Origin: Nitrospiraceae bacterium
Lineage (GTDB): Bacteria; Nitrospirota; UBA9217
DNA length: 6,301 bases
Assembly (NCBI GenBank): GCA_003454665.1
Contig: DMKB01000042.1
Location: forward strand, 1 to 6,301
Direction: 5' to 3'
The position numbers were made by a program, and so were the translations under genes. Position 1 is the stretch's first letter. Each line of letters starts with the position of its first letter. Under the pieces are notes generated by a model that was not told the DNA's origin, ran no database searches, and saw only the letters and a program-made list of their open reading frames with translations. This document shows, piece after piece, positions 5,392 through 6,301 of this stretch.

Positions 5392-6246
5392 ATGGTCATG
5401 AGCGTGAAGCGTATCGTGCTTGCCGTAGTCGTCGTTTCGTTGCCCTGTCTTGCCCAGGGAGCTGACAAGGCTGTTGGGCCTGAAGTGATCCTGGAACCGC
5501 AGACGCCGGGCCGGGGCGAGATTATGCTGGTGACGGTGAAGAACGCCGTGAAGGGCGTAGAAGGGAAGTTTAACGGCAAGAAGATCTATTTCAACCCTTC
5601 CCATGATTCCTTCAAGGCCATGGTGGGAATCAACCTCTACGCAAAACCGGGAAAATACAACCTTGCTCTTTCCGTTGACGGCAAAAAACTTCGGAAGACG
5701 GTAGTCGTGAAAAAGAAGCACTATCCGCTGCAGCGATTAACGCTGCCGAAGGACATGGTCACGCTGTCTCGGGAAAACGCGGCCAGGGTCAGGAGAGACG
5801 CCCGGAAGTTCAAGGCACTCTGGCCGGGCGAAACAAAGCGCGTATGGGCGGGAACGTTTATGAATCCCTTGGAAGGTGAGGTCCGCAGCCGGTTCGGGCT
5901 CCGCAGAATCATTAATGATATACCCAAAAGCTCCCACACCGGCGTTGATGTGTCCGGCGATATGGGCGCGGAGGTGCGGGCGCCGAATGACGGCGTTGCC
6001 GTCCTCGTCGACGATATGTACTATTCGGGGATATCCCTCGTCCTGGACCACGGTCAGGGCATCTATACCATGTTCTTTCATTTGTCGAAGATCACGGCCA
6101 AATCAGGACAGAACGTCAAAAAAGGCGAGGTCGTCGGCCTCGTGGGTTCTACGGGCCGTTCCACGGGCCCGCACCTGCACTGGGGCGTGCGGATGCAGGG
6201 TGCACGCGTTGATCCCGTCGAATTGCTCAAGCTGGACCTGGAATAA
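5392..6246 (+). CDS. Secreted M23 family (LytM-like) metallopeptidase
   Basis: Predicted zinc peptidase that cuts peptide cross-links of peptidoglycan outside the inner membrane. The 284-residue protein starts with a Sec signal peptide: Lys6-Arg7, a hydrophobic core at about 8-20, and likely cleavage near AQGA at 21-24. The local Cys19 does not sit in a good lipobox. Residues about 30-110 form a beta-rich N-terminal region, then a basic linker, and the M23 domain from about 155. Active-site residues are all present: HTGVD at 182-186 (His182, Asp186), His230 in FFHLS, and HLH at 261-263 in GPHLHWGV. The C-terminus VDPVELL is typical. The Shine-Dalgarno AAGGAG 5381-5386 overlaps the thiC stop; ATG 5392 fits it best, with ATG 5398 as an alternative. 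The gene is therefore probably co-transcribed with thiC although unrelated in function. Only 55 bases follow, with no clear terminator. Confidence 0.93.
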   Translation: MVMSVKRIVLAVVVVSLPCLAQGADKAVGPEVILEPQTPGRGEIMLVTVKNAVKGVEGKFNGKKIYFNPSHDSFKAMVGINLYAKPGKYNLALSVDGKKLRKTVVVKKKHYPLQRLTLPKDMVTLSRENAARVRRDARKFKALWPGETKRVWAGTFMNPLEGEVRSRFGLRRIINDIPKSSHTGVDVSGDMGAEVRAPNDGVAVLVDDMYYSGISLVLDHGQGIYTMFFHLSKITAKSGQNVKKGEVVGLVGSTGRSTGPHLHWGVRMQGARVDPVELLKLDLE

Positions 6247-6301
6247 ATAAAAGGGTGGGTCTTCCGGGTTTGGTGTAGGTTTTTCACTTAGTTGATGTGG
6301 A

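Overview
The window is a stretch of bacterial chromosome, moderately GC-rich in its genes, all read on the + strand. It carries the end of a cobalamin (B12) nucleotide-loop block followed by a thiamin biosynthesis cluster: cobS (5' end missing) - cobC-type phosphatase - [promoter, TPP riboswitch, terminator] - thiS - thiG - thiE - thiC - M23 metallopeptidase. The short-form (about 430-residue) ThiC and three unrelated imperfect palindromes in the intergenic gaps suggest an anaerobic or environmental lineage such as Desulfobacterota or Nitrospirota. That placement is inference with low certainty.

Layout. 2-631: C-terminal 209 residues of CobS, which joins alpha-ribazole(-phosphate) to adenosylcobinamide-GDP. 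636-1232: a histidine phosphatase, probably alpha-ribazole phosphatase, 4 bases after cobS. 1264-1460: a compact control region with a sigma-70-like promoter (TTGACT, 17 bases, TATGGT), a complete TPP aptamer with an extra P3a hairpin, and a strong intrinsic terminator. A competing antiterminator can be drawn base by base. About 250 bases, mostly an imperfect inverted repeat, then separate the terminator from thiS (1714-1923). ThiG (2208-2987), ThiE (3074-3697) and ThiC (4084-5382) follow, each preceded by a non-coding gap of 86 to 386 bases. The M23 peptidase (5392-6246) is tightly coupled to thiC: its Shine-Dalgarno overlaps the thiC stop codon.

How the genes work together. ThiC makes hydroxymethylpyrimidine phosphate (HMP-P) from aminoimidazole ribotide. 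ThiS carries the thiazole sulfur as a thiocarboxylate, ThiG builds the thiazole phosphate, and ThiE joins the two halves to thiamin phosphate. The riboswitch should terminate transcription when thiamin pyrophosphate is plentiful. ThiF, ThiH or ThiO, ThiD and ThiL are not in the window and must be encoded elsewhere if the pathway is complete.

I see no clearly undescribed system. The points most worth a second look are a ThiS whose essential diglycine is not C-terminal (Met-Asp-Ser follows), the fully drawable riboswitch switch placed unusually far from its first gene, a ThiE lacking one usual metal-ligand Asp, and three repeat families occupying gaps in one biosynthetic cluster.
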